From Aaosphaeria pasadenensis (lineage: Eukaryota > Ascomycota > Dothideomycetes > Pleosporales): a stretch of 64,000 bases of DNA. The notes under the pieces were generated by a model. The model ran no database searches, was not told where the DNA came from, and worked only from the letters and a program-made list of their open reading frames with translations. Below, piece after piece: positions 34,097-44,794 of the stretch. The DNA lies in contig JAKLMB010000030.1 of the NCBI GenBank assembly GCA_022813625.1, positions 372,001-436,000 on the forward strand, given 5' to 3'. The first letter of the stretch is position 1. Each line of letters starts with the position of its first letter. The position numbers and the translations under genes are program-made.

Positions 34097-35486
34097 ATGG
34101 CCGTGTCCCGCCATTGTGTTCGCTCCGGAGCGGGCTTGACGGCTCAATTGTCCGCTGCGTCGCGCGCAACGCAAATCCCAAAGATCCCCCAGCGCAGTCT
34201 CAATTCAGATGTTCGCAGTACGTTTTCACAACCTACAACGAATGCCCCTCACAACGTGTGCTGACGGCTAGTTATGTAGTTACTAGGACCGGAAAGCCGA
34301 TTTTGACAGTTGCCGGCGGAAGGTGAGTGGCTCCATCATCTGAATCAAACTATATGTATGCTAACGGAAAGATAGGTCGTCTCTCGGAGGTACGGAAAGC
34401 GCATATAATCAATTCTGAACGACTGACTTACGATTTCCATCGCAGGCTACACCGCTACCGTTTTTGGCGCCACTGGTTTCCTGGGACGATACATTGTGAA
34501 CAGGCTCGCGCGTGCGGGATGCACAGTCGTTGTACCTTACCGCGAGGAGATGGCGAAGCGTCATCTGAAGCTCACTGGAGATTTGGGACGTGTTGTGTTC
34601 TTGGAAATGGACCTACGCAACACCGCTTCCATTGAGGAGAGTGTTCGCCATTCTGACATTGTCTATAATCTGATTGGTCGAGACTACCCCACCAAAAACT
34701 TCACACTTGATGATGTACATGTGGAGGGAACTGAGCGTATCGCGGAGGCTGTCGCCAAATATGACATCGACCGATTTGTCCACGTTTCTTCTCACAGCGC
34801 CAATCTAAACTCGACCTCGGAATTCTACCGCACCAAGGCACAGGGAGAGCAAGTGGCTCGAAGCATCTACCCGGAAACCACGATTGTCAGGCCCGCACCA
34901 TTGTTCGGACATGAGGATCGTCTTTTGAACAGACTAGCTGGAGTTACCAACTTCATTACCTCGAATTGGATGCAAGAGCGCTTTTACCCGGTCCATGCCA
35001 TTGATGTGGGCATGGCATTGGAGAAGATGGTCTATGACGATACCACTGCTGCCGAAACATACGAGCTATACGGTCCCACGGAGTACAGCATGCAGGAGTT
35101 GGCCGAACTGGTCGACAAGGAAATCATCAAGCACAGGAGACACATCAACATTCCACCTCGTTTGTTGAAGCCAGTCGCACATTACTTGAACCGACTCCTT
35201 TGGTGGCCTGTCACTTCCGAGGCTGAAGTTGAGCGGGAATTCGTTGATCAGGAGATTGATCCTACCGCGAAGACCTTTGCCGATCTAGGAATCGAGCCCG
35301 TGGAGCTGAAGAGTCTCACTTATGAGTATCTGGTACGTCCCACATTTGCTAATCTCTTCAGGGGGATCCTGCTAACAATTCCATTAGAAAGGATACCGTA
35401 GCGCACAATACTATGATCTGCCCCCTATGACAGAGCGTGAGAAGAGGGAGGAGAAGAAGTACTTGCACGTCATTGACGACCAGTAG
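34097..35486 (+). CDS. NADH:ubiquinone oxidoreductase 40-kDa subunit (NDUFA9)
   Basis: Five exons, 34097-34217, 34280-34322, 34376-34389 (14 nt), 34446-35332 and 35388-35486, all in phase, 387 residues. The N-terminus is a basic, Ser/Ala-rich mitochondrial presequence ending near QRSLNSDVR. The mature protein continues TRTGKPI...GGRSSLGGYTATVFGATGFLG, the Rossmann NAD(P)-binding loop of an atypical short-chain dehydrogenase, then NLIGRDYPTKNF and VRPAPLFGHEDRLLN. This subunit is an accessory component of mitochondrial complex I that binds NADPH structurally. The 14-nt exon encodes most of RSSLG and is needed for frame and homology. Confidence 0.93.
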
Positions 35487-36241
35487 TTTTTCATTCGCAT
35501 TCCCCGTATTCCAAATATATCATGTGTAAATAGCCGCTCGACTTTGGGGAGCGTACCCAAAAGGGTTTGTAGTAGATTAAACATTTCATTTGTCAGTTCA
35601 AGACAATCCGAGTCATATCCAGTAAAGCTGTGTCCTGAGTAGTAGGCGTACGATGCTAAAAGATCACCAATTGGTGGTTTGCGCGATCCCAAGGTCACTC
35701 AAGAGCATGTCTCGATGCATTGTGGTAGCATGACAACAGCAAGTATATCCTCTACACCGCGTGGTAGTATCGTCCTCAAAATCCATTCAGATCAGGTTTT
35801 ACAAGACAAATTACATGTGTAAGCATATCTTAGTCCAAGCCTCGAAACCATGGTCACACTGTTAACATCATGCTGCTGGCTAAGTATTGCGTCCGACTTG
35901 TCCATCTGCTTGCGGATCAATCTTGTCAAAGTGCAACTACAATTTACGAGGTGATACTAAACACAATTAACACAATACAATCAAAACGGTTTGGCACAAA
36001 ATTGTTATTTTTTATACAAAATTTCAGTCCAGATCAAACTCCTTCAATCATTCATGATGATATGTGCAACATGCCTTTCATGTCATTTCCTTATTGAAAC
36101 AAATATTGGGATGTATGTACGACCAAGGAGTCAAAATAGAATCTAACAACTACATAAGCCTCAGAAAGTCTGACCATCCAGATGTGTCTTTCTTAGTACA
36201 TACCATTGGAATTGCGGCACATTGGAATACTTTCGCGATGT
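35487..36241. other. Convergent intergenic region
   Basis: About 755 bp between two converging genes. Only short open frames occur and none resembles a known protein. The middle part is AT-leaning. Confidence 0.55.
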
Positions 36242-36933
36242 TCAGATCGCCTTAACGTCCTCTTTGGCCTTGAGTACATCCATATGAAATATATCCGGCT
36301 GAGACACCCACGGCTGATCTTTGACAGGCCCTTCTGTTTGAGCAGAAAGAGCCTTCACAAAATCTGCCATGAATTCCCGGTGTACATCTTCAACGCAGCT
36401 CTTTATCTTTTTCCCAGCTTCATGCCTGGACTCGACCCACAAATCCAGCACGGCGAGGCGTTCCGCCGATCCAGGCTTTGATAATCCGTAGAATATATTA
36501 ACGAATCTCACGCCTGGAACTATTCTGTGGGTTGTGAAGAAATCCAAGAGCTTATTCGATGCGAATTTCTGAAATCCCCTGTCGCCTAATCTTACGCCGA
36601 GAAGGTAAGCGTCGGTGAGACAAGCAGCAGAATCTGTCCGAAGTGTGGTGATTTCGTCACTTCTCGAATATATCCATTGCACATATATGTTGAATATAGA
36701 TGGGTCCACATTCTCTACAATGATGTCTTTGGCGTCAGGTCGTGTAGCTACGGTCTTCCGCCATGTGGGGGAGGATCGAGCAAGAACGTCTTTGTGGACG
36801 ACAAAAGTCTGGAACCGGCGGTTGCCAGAGATATAGACCTGAATCGTCGGGCGTTTGCTTCTGTAAGCACTTTTAGTTAGAGAACAAGGCCTCCATGATC
36901 CAGGACTTACTGGCGAGCTATTGAGGCACTCAT
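36242..36933 (-). CDS. BTB/POZ domain protein
   Basis: Two minus-strand exons, 36933-36911 (23 nt) and 36860-36242, 213 residues. A BTB fold occupies about residues 8-120. It contains a strand, VYISGNRRFQTFVVHKDVLA, the RSSPTWRK helix, the ENVDPSIFNIYVQWIYS core, and helices through LTDAYLLGVRLGDRGFQ. The C-terminal half is an all-helical extension typical of stand-alone fungal BTB proteins. In other eukaryotes BTB proteins are often Cullin-3 adaptors, but partners of these small fungal proteins are mostly unknown. There is no nuclear or membrane signal. Two more BTB-type genes lie within 5 kb. Confidence 0.8.
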
Positions 36934-39117
36934 AACTGCTCCTGTAGCGTCGAATTGTGGCAACTATAACGCCCAATCCCAATGATAAAAGCCCTTCTAG
37001 TTTGGCCCTATCTCATCATTAGCTCATGTGTCCATCGGGGGTAACTTTAATCTCAATGAATCAAGACTACCGTGCATCGAGTCACCTCTCTATACGACAG
37101 CCTATCCATGAAGTGCAAAATAACAACTAAAGTGGCAGTCCAGCTTTCGAGGAAATGCGGTAGATACCATTCAATGCAACTCAACTTGCTTAAATAATTG
37201 GAGTAATTACATACCTATGTGTCTATTGAATGTACCCTAGTACTGTACTCAATGCACCAGATCGTCACATGTTTGATTACTTCGATTTTTGCAGTGAAGT
37301 TGGTGCAGAACATGAAGTCGATGTAGGAGATTTAAATACTTCAGGCAAATGGTGTTGCATTCATCCTAGTTTTTACAGGATATGGATCCATGGTTTCGGA
37401 TCACTTGGTTGGTGGGAGCGTGGCCTTAACTAAGGTTTGCCGTGTCTCTGGGTCACCCAACTCTGTTACTCGCAATGTTTTTCGAGATCGCATGATCAAG
37501 ATAGTTCAGAGCCGTACCATTTTAAGTATGTTTTATGAGGAAACTCATTTCAATCCCCACAGCCACAGTTAATGTTCCTAGAAAAGCTGCGCCTCCAGTG
37601 CCGATCCCAATCACATGGCATCATGACCGCAAGCCGCGAAGATGTCGAATGACTGGCTCCAGCCGCCTCCCCTACCGTCCCTCGAACCGAATCTGAGTTT
37701 CCCTGTCGGTAGTGATTATTCAGGTAATTAAAAAATGGAGGCAGCGGTGCAGTGACCCTGCGCAAAGCCTCGACACAAATCAATTACTATTCAACGATGA
37801 AGGACGACAAAGAGGGCTTATCATATATTCATAAAGCTCTGCATTTCGACTATGGCCTTTCTAGGGAAAAAGGACGGATAAGAAGTCGTATATATCCCGG
37901 GGAACCGAGAATTTCCCTCGTTTTCTTCTTCCGCAAGGGGGTTATCAATGAGAGGGCTTCTAAGTTTGCTGCAGGGTTCAGTCTTGTAAATTGAAAACAA
38001 GCGATACGATAGTGGCGCTCGCTCATGTAGGTCATCTGTTGGAATCACTTTTCGATCTGTGAATTGTGTGTATGGGCTGAGATGACGTTCCTCTTCGTTC
38101 GGTAGAGGGCGAAAAGCCAAATGGGAGAAAAAGAATTAGGTTCTGTGATTTCTTAGTGAGTAAGAAGAAAATAAAATACTTTTATGGATCTACGACTGTA
38201 CTCTGATGACCTGGGAACAGTCCTTCCTAGTTGAGTCATTCTGGGAGTGTTGGGAAATGTCAACCATTGTTCAACCGCCATCCCAATCAGTTCAATTAAT
38301 ACCAGCGTCACGGATCAATTTATCAAATAGCCATGAACAAGCCACAGTATCCTGAAGGCTCTAGTGTCAATTGATTCATTGTTAACAAAACGCTGGTCGG
38401 GTTTACCATATTGTGATAGAGATCTAAATTGTTGTTGAGAACTTTAAGTAATTACAGACAGTAAAGTTTCACGTGAAGGCATTATTGTGTAGCCTCAAAC
38501 TTGTTTCATTCTGATATGTTTGTTTGCAATGCCACTGTGTGTTTTGAATGGTCTTCAAATTTCTTTTTACTACCAAAGTACCGCGGTTCATATTTCATGA
38601 CCTTGAAGTTGGTCAAAACAGCAGGTATCAAACTCGAATATTGCAGAGAGCTTTTTCTCCATGCTTCAAACTTCAACGTAAGTAGTCTGTGGGAGTGATC
38701 TGAGATAGACTCCTGCTGTAGGTAGCATCCTATCCAGTATATCCCAGCCAAACTGTTGAGGAGCGTTGCGTATGCGTGAGTGAAGTGCATCTGGCGCATG
38801 GCAGTGCCTCTAAGTGGGTGTCATCATACCTTGAGTATTTGCTCACAGCCCCTAGCTGGTAACTTGAGGTACCCGAGGGCATAACTTTGGTCAACCTACC
38901 TCCAATCTTCCTCAATTTATCCTTTTACACCACGTTGAACCAGCCGCGTCAGTTACATCGGTATCTTAGAACTGAACTCCTCTGTGACTTTATCCATGCC
39001 GTTCGGCCCTCTTCACCACCAATATAATTAAGCCCCATCGTCAGTACCGGCACTGACAGATGTATCCTTGCTATTCGCCTCACTATTACATTTCTCGGCG
39101 TCCCTGGGTCTGTCGCT
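36934..39117. other. 2.2-kb gene-poor interval between BTB genes
   Basis: No gene can be supported firmly. Two ATG-initiated minus-strand frames of about 99 and 97 codons (37821-38120 and 38506-38799) lack homology I recognise. A plus-strand frame from about 38516 ends at a good GTAAGT donor near 38680 but has no identifiable partner exon. These could be fragments or chance. Otherwise the region is moderately AT-rich. Confidence 0.4.
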
Positions 39118-39963
39118 TTAGTCTGTGGGATTCAACAACTCATGACTCAGACACTTCAAGAACTTACAGACCCAGGGACTGTCGAGTTCATCATACCACA
39201 TGCTCGTGGCGTCTCTGCCCTTGGTCTTAGATATGCGCAACATGAAGATATGGAGCTCACTATGCCTAGGTACGTCTTCGAGCTCACGGAAGAGGTATTC
39301 CATGGGCTCCACTCCCGGAAGCTGGTTTGAATCTTCGATGTGCTCTTCCAAAGTTTCAATTATTGCCCTCTTGAATTCCTCGTCATCCACAATGTTGCCG
39401 ACAATCCAAGCTTTGCATAGTCGAAGAGTGCGCTGATCATGATTGTTAGATTCGGAGGCGTATGTTGCAATTCCTTTGCCGTAGATGAACTTCACATACG
39501 TGTCAAAGCCATCGACATCCAGCGATTGGCATTTGATAGTTTTGGCCTCGCTGTCCGGCGTCCAAGCGACACGGCAAAAGGGGCAACGCTTATCGTCCCC
39601 CCTGGTATGCCATTGCGCAACGCACTCGTCGTGGAGGTTTTGGCCGCAGGTTTGGCAGTGGACAACATCATCCTTGGTGACTTCGAAGCCTTCGCGGCAT
39701 ATTGCGCATTCCTCGTCCAATTCCTTGCGGTTCTTTTGTAATAGGTTCTTGAAGTATTCGGAACGCGAGCAAATCAAGTCTTCGTGGATGTTGAAGGACC
39801 GATCCTTTGCGACTTTGACGGTGGCGAATCTTCTTCCGAGACTTTGATACTTCAGTCAAAAGATGGCTATTTCGGTAGGGCTATTTCTAACTCACATGAC
39901 TGCTTTTTCCGACTGCTTCTTCTTCCTGGCCTGGGGCTGGGATTGGGCAGGTTGTGTACGCAT
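39118..39963 (-). CDS. BTB domain protein with an inserted RING finger
   Basis: Two minus-strand exons, 39963-39896 and 39841-39118, about 263 residues; the long exon is certain, the first is my best splice model. A BTB start (ATVKVAKDRSFNIHEDLICSRSEYFKNLL, about 29-57) is interrupted by a zinc RING-type module. The module has Cys68, Cys71, Cys85, Cys88, His93, Cys96, Cys109 and Cys112 (CAIC ... CQTCGQNLHDEC ... CPFC). The BTB fold then resumes with SLDVDGFDTYVKFIYGKGI, and helices run to the C-terminus. BTB proteins recruit Cullin-3 and RING proteins recruit E2 enzymes, so this could be a single-chain ubiquitin ligase. That is inference. Confidence 0.72.
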
Positions 39964-40525
39964 GTTGGTATACGATCGTTGCTATCTCTCACTGCGAATT
40001 TTATGTCAGCGTGTTTCTTCTGGATTGGGGTGGGTGAAGGAGATGCCGAGAACAGGTGAGAAAAATGCTGATGGCGGTTGAGCATGATCGTCAAACCAAG
40101 TGAGAATTTGACCTTGTATTGCGGCGAATCTATAATCCGTTGTGAAGCTTGAGGCATTGTGAAGGTTAAGGCGTGAACAGGACACAGAGGTGAATGAAGG
40201 AGGGATCATAAGTAATGAATGGCTAGGTGAATCTGTTAATTATCTATCGCCGACATTTACCATTCGTACTTGAAACTCTTAGAAGTACACTGAATATCAC
40301 TTATCAATCCTATGAATAGGTATGACTGATTTTTTTTAAAGAAAGAAGTCGTCTTCATTTATGGTCCTGTCGGCTCTTGGAGAGCTTTGAATTGTTGGCC
40401 GGCAGTAAAATCACGTGTTGCCTGCTTTCCACCACATCCCTCCCACACGCTCGTGATGAAGATAATGGTAACATCATATGTCCACCTTCCCACGATTATT
40501 CCCTCCATGCGGTTCGATCACATCC
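39964..40525. other. Intergenic region, BTB-RING promoter / 3' end of next gene
   Basis: About 560 bp with no gene. The part near 39964-40200 has open minus-strand frames that could supply an alternative first exon for the BTB-RING gene; none was clearly better than the chosen one. Confidence 0.45.
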
Positions 40526-41811
40526 CTAACGGAAAGGCTGCCTACCGGGACTGCCGCTTTCCCGACGAGCCCAGTCAAAGTTCCTGCTTGACCTCTCCAA
40601 CAGTGACTCCACCGACTCCGGATTCAATGGTTGACGAACCGGTTCCCACTTCTGCGTAATTGCAAAATGCTGGAAGTCCTCACTTTCGTTTTGCGTCCCT
40701 AGTGGTGGGGCAAATCGGGGCTGCAGAAGCTGTGCGCGAAGGGCACTATTGGGATGTCGTAACGCAACCGGCCCACATGGGTTTGCCCGAGCAGACGACG
40801 AGACATGTTTTTTATGGGATGAAGCAGGACTCCACTTTAGGGACGGATGCGGCTTTGGAAGCGGGACACGTGGTGGTGTCTTTGGTATTTCGAACAATGC
40901 TGTAGCATCTGTTGCAGCACCACAGACGAACGAGGGAAGCTCGGGGAGCTTTACGTGCTTCGGACGGGGCTGCAGGTGAGAATTGGGAGACTCGATGCCT
41001 TTGGCTTTCAAGTCCTCGAAGCCAGCTTTGACTTTATGTACATAAGAAGGAGGACCTTCGAGGTAGTCTTGGAAGTGTTTACAATTGATGCCCAGATCCA
41101 CAAGCATCCTTCGAACCGAAGAGCCTGTTTCGGTGCAATAGTAAGCAACATCGATAAGATACTTCGCTATTGGTCCATGAACTTCAGCTAGCTTCCGGAA
41201 GTCAGACAATGCACGATGTAGCATAGCAGCATCTTCAAGCTGTTCAGCTGTAATCGCAAGACCTAGCGTGTTTTCGCAGCCTCCCACTGTCTTGTCTTCG
41301 TCGCGTGGTACACGGGCGCGCTCCAAGTAGAACTTGGTGAAGTCTGCATATGCGAACGGTAAGGTGGCATGGCGGGTGTACATCGGGCTTTCTAGAAGTC
41401 TCGATAGGAACTTCGAAGTCTTTGGTACTTCCTCGAGGGGGATCCGTATGAGATGCTTGCGTGGACTGACTTCGAGAATAACAAATGGCCCACCCTTTCC
41501 GACCTCTTGCTTGCCCAGCCTAAGTGTTGTTAGTGCTATACATATGTAATCTCGATAATAACAATCTACCAAGTTTCGTGGTTCCATGCTTCTTTCGATG
41601 GACGTGGCAGTCCGAGTGTTGAGTAGTATGCATCAACATCTTCGTCGGATACTATATCGTACTCTTCATCTTGTGGATCTGGTGTATTGGGGGATTGAAT
41701 ATGGATGAACTCATTCTTTTCAGTGGCATCACTGTCGATAGATAAATCAACACGAGTCCTTCGGGTGGATTGTCCGAAGAGACCATGGAATCCTCGTCGA
41801 AATATATTCAT
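40526..41811 (-). CDS. Hypothetical protein with BTB-like core
   Basis: Two minus-strand exons, 41811-41570 and 41519-40526 (50-nt intron), 411 residues. I do not recognise a named family. The N-terminal 80 residues are Ser/Asp-rich and probably disordered. Residues about 85-245 have a weak BTB-like pattern: strands and a turn in GGPFVILEVSPRKHLIRIPL, then TSKFLSRLLES, LPFAYADFTKFYLE and an AITAEQLEDAAMLHRAL helix. The C-terminal ~150 residues are Pro/Ser/Lys-rich and disordered. The BTB suggestion rests on order and spacing rather than strong identity. The first exon is well supported by its ATG and in-phase splice. Confidence 0.65.
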
Positions 41812-42363
41812 GATCGGTAACGTATGCTCGGATCCTTGTTCCTAATCTTTGGTTAGAGTTGGTTGTGATTTGCCCGTTAAGCAGTGGGAGAAAGGTCGTT
41901 AAATAAAGAATAGAAGAATATGATGAGGTGGCTGATCGGATATTGGGGAGCGTCAATGCGGTAGTTGCACCCCTCACTCTCCCAAGTTGTGGGTGAATCA
42001 AGCTATTTGTGGGTGAATCAAGCCAGTTGTGGGTGAATCAACTCAATATGTCGGCCCCAAAGGCCGGGCCTCCCAGCGACTAGTGTTACCAGTGAATCTC
42101 TACACATTGTCAACAATATCACGTGAATCAGGAGCTTCCTCTTTGAGCAAAAGATGAAATTGAAATGGTATGATTCGAAGTGATCTCCCCTTAGTACACG
42201 AAATTGATAGGCGGAACAGCGCAGTGCCGCAAATCCTATATACAAAATTACGCCAATATGATTTTCGATGCCATTCTATCTTTACTTCGTCTCGTTCTCG
42301 GGTGTTACGGCGAAAGTTGGTCGGACGAATCTGCGCATTGCCATTAGTAATCAAGTTCGACAT
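41812..42363. other. Intergenic region with tandem repeat
   Basis: About 550 bp between the BTB-like gene's start and the end of the GRIM-19 gene. It holds a short tandem repeat (listed separately) and otherwise no gene. Confidence 0.55.
41987..42040. repeat. Three tandem copies of a 20-bp unit
   Basis: The core TTGTGGGTGAATCA recurs at 41987, 42007 and 42027, a precise 20-bp period with small spacer differences. Each copy carries TGAATCA, one base off the bZIP site TGACTCA. It lies about 180-230 bp upstream of the BTB-like gene on the minus strand. Confidence 0.85.
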
Positions 42364-42758
42364 TCAACAATTTGACCCTGGATCTGCATACCGGTCGCTG
42401 TTGTAGACCTTCGTCTCTGTGCCCAAAAGCTCCTTCTCTCTCGCCTTGTCCGCAAGGTATCGTCGTACTTGATCCCGATCTTCCTCCGCTTGGAGCGCGG
42501 GGATGAGATGTATCCGCGCCCACATCTTCTCGCGGGCGAGTTCACTATTAATGTTAGCTTGCAAGATTTTAATACCATGGCCGGCATCTAATTGACGAAC
42601 TTGTGCTCCCTGATTCCCTGTCCGACTCTCCAGAATCCGTATGTCATAAGTACTGCGGTTCCGACGAGGTAGACGGCAGGCCTGAAGCCACGGGTGGGAA
42701 GGTTGCGCTTGTACTGGACGGGGCCGTAGCCGCCGGTGGGCGGCATATCCTGCGGCAT
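42364..42758 (-). CDS. Complex I subunit GRIM-19 (NDUFA13)
   Basis: Two minus-strand exons, 42758-42601 and 42544-42364, 112 residues. MPQDMPPTGGYGPVQYKRN is the conserved N-terminus. One membrane helix (AVYLVGTAVLMTYGFWRVG, about 28-46) is followed by GIREHNELAREKMWARIHLIPALQ and the conserved LLGTETKVYNSDRY tail. This is the single-pass accessory subunit of mitochondrial complex I. The intron splits REH-N-ELAREK, uses an unusual GTTCGT donor, and contains an early in-frame stop. The splice is chosen because it restores the conserved NELAREK motif exactly. Confidence 0.92.
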
Positions 42759-42935
42759 CTTGATTGCGAGTGTGGTGGTGTCAATTGGGATTCGTAGGTT
42801 ACAATTGTGGAGAGATGAGGTCGCGGGAGCTTCGAACCTGGATCGATATCTTGGCACGCTAATTACTTAAGCAAAAGTTTTGGAGATGAGAAATTTGGGA
42901 TGGACTCAAAATAAGAAAGATCCTCAACAACAAAC
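42759..42935. promoter_or_regulatory. Divergent promoter, GRIM-19 and TRM10
   Basis: A 177-bp head-to-head interval; the two promoters must overlap. No motif was recognised. Confidence 0.5.
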
Positions 42936-44186
42936 ATGGAGTCAGAAGAACGACCTTCGAAATTACGGAAGTTAGAGCATGGAGCTGAACCAGAGGTTGT
43001 GCATGTTCTTGATACGCCAACCGACATCGATGGCACTGGTCCAACGCCCGTACAACATGTTACCTCTGCCGCTAATAACGATGGTGATGCTACTGAATGT
43101 AACCTTCCGGCCAATGAAGGGGAGGAAGCGGCTCCTAAACTTTCTAAGAACCAATTGAAAAAACAGAGGCGTTTTGAACGCTGGGAAGCGGGTCGTGAAG
43201 ACCGCAAACAGAAGAGGCGGGAGAAGATTAAAGAGAAAAAGGAACGCAGGCGAGAAGTGTTTCGCGAAGCAGAAAGAACCGGTGACACAGCCAATCTACC
43301 ACCTCCTAGAAGAGATATGCGTCATAAGGGCCCAGATGGTGCACAGATGCCTATCACGGTAATCTTTGATTGCGACTTTGAGGACCTCATGTTCGACAAT
43401 GAACTAAAATCACTCGGACTCCAGATCACCAGGTGCTATTCTGATAATCGGAAAGCACCATATCGGGCTCACCTGGCACTGTCTTCGTTCGGAGGCAAGA
43501 TGAAGGAAAGATTTGACGGGATTCTCGCCAAGCAATATACATCCTGGAAGGGTTTCCGGTTCTTTTCTGAAGACTTTGTAGAGGTTGCACAAAAGTCCAA
43601 GGAATGGATGTCCGGAGAGAGAGGGGGCGTTGTCGGCGGAGCTCTCGTCCAAGATGACAAAACTACAGAAAATGACAATGACGAAGGCGAGATCGTGTAT
43701 CTATCCAGCGAAAGCGACGTCACCCTGGAGCGGTTGAAGCCAAACAGCACCTACATCATCGGCGGCCTCGTGGACAAGAACCGACATAAGGGCATCTGTC
43801 ACCGAAGAGCAGTTGAACGAGGAATCAAAACAGCCAAGCTACCAATTGGCCAATTCTTGGAGATGAAAAGTCGGCAGGTCCTGGTTACCAATCACGTTCT
43901 AGAGATTATGCTGAAATGGATGGAGTTTGGAGACTGGGGTAAAGCGTTTATGGAAGTCATTCCGAAGCGGAAGGGTGGAGTGCTGAGGGGTGAGGCAGAG
44001 GGGGGTGAGGAGGATGATGAGGACGACAAGGACGACGCAGATGAGGAACAGGGAACATCAGAAGCCAATGTAGACACTGATATCCAGGTCTCGGAAGAGA
44101 CCAACAACAGGGAATTGGGTGGCACATCTACCGAAGAGGCCAGTGGGGAGGTGCAAAGTGTTGTTCCTACTTCCACTTCAGGATGA
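42936..44186 (+). CDS. TRM10: tRNA (guanine(9)-N1)-methyltransferase Trm10
   Basis: Single exon, 416 residues. After a disordered N-terminus comes a highly basic helix (KNQLKKQRRFERWEAGREDRK..., about 70-115) that binds tRNA. The SPOUT domain follows with the IFDCDFEDLMFDNELKSLGLQITRCY signature, YLSSES and the knot segment YIIGGLVDKNRHKG near residue 275, whose Asp is the proposed catalytic residue. It ends with TAKLPIGQFLEMKSRQVLVTNHVLEIML. Trm10 methylates N1 of purine 9 of tRNAs using S-adenosylmethionine. The C-terminal ~75 residues are an acidic, disordered tail longer than in yeast. Confidence 0.95.
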   Translation: MESEERPSKLRKLEHGAEPEVVHVLDTPTDIDGTGPTPVQHVTSAANNDGDATECNLPANEGEEAAPKLSKNQLKKQRRFERWEAGREDRKQKRREKIKEKKERRREVFREAERTGDTANLPPPRRDMRHKGPDGAQMPITVIFDCDFEDLMFDNELKSLGLQITRCYSDNRKAPYRAHLALSSFGGKMKERFDGILAKQYTSWKGFRFFSEDFVEVAQKSKEWMSGERGGVVGGALVQDDKTTENDNDEGEIVYLSSESDVTLERLKPNSTYIIGGLVDKNRHKGICHRRAVERGIKTAKLPIGQFLEMKSRQVLVTNHVLEIMLKWMEFGDWGKAFMEVIPKRKGGVLRGEAEGGEEDDEDDKDDADEEQGTSEANVDTDIQVSEETNNRELGGTSTEEASGEVQSVVPTSTSG

Positions 44187-44794
44187 ATGCTGCCAGCCTC
44201 CTACCGACGGGCGCAATTGTCCGAAAACATGTAGATGGAATAGATGATGGTTTGGTAACAGTTGAACATGCCACGATAGAGTCTGGCATGGTTCACTTCA
44301 AAAATACAATACAATGCAATGCTTCCCATTCACTTGCCAGTCACAGTTAGCGGGAAATAAGCTTTCCCCCGCAAGCGCTAGGCCAAGTGGCGGAAGCGAT
44401 CTTTGAGCAGTCGGATGCACGCCATTACGTACCTGGCGACGCGACCAGGTCCGGATTGGAAGAAGGGACTCGAATCATCTTCTCTTTTCTTCCTCTTCCT
44501 TTCTTCCTCGTGCATGCCGCCCACATCCTCTTATCAATATTGTTCAACTATGTTGTAAGCATCGAGTGTCGATTCGACGGCTATTGTTGAGTTCCTTGGC
44601 AATCTGTCGGAATGTGTCAGCCCACTATGAACACATAACGTCACCGCTTCAATTCTACATCCTCTTTGTCACAACTCGTATCATTTTTGTTCGCAACCTG
44701 CAACAATCCCAGTCTCCACCCACTCCACTACCCGCGAGACAAGGCACCCGCACTGCCGATCCACCGTTTATCTAACCAAGGACCACCGCTTCTC
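44187..44794. other. Intergenic region, TRM10 3' end / OXR1 promoter
   Basis: About 600 bp with no gene. The frame of the next gene stays open upstream to 44666, but without a conserved sequence. Confidence 0.55.

Noticed and set aside
37821..38120. 99-codon ATG frame on the minus strand
   Set aside because: Open and ATG-initiated, but without homology, clear splice partners or supporting context; left as unproven.
38516..38680. Plus-strand frame ending at a good GTAAGT donor
   Set aside because: No convincing downstream exon in phase, and the opposite strand is also open here.
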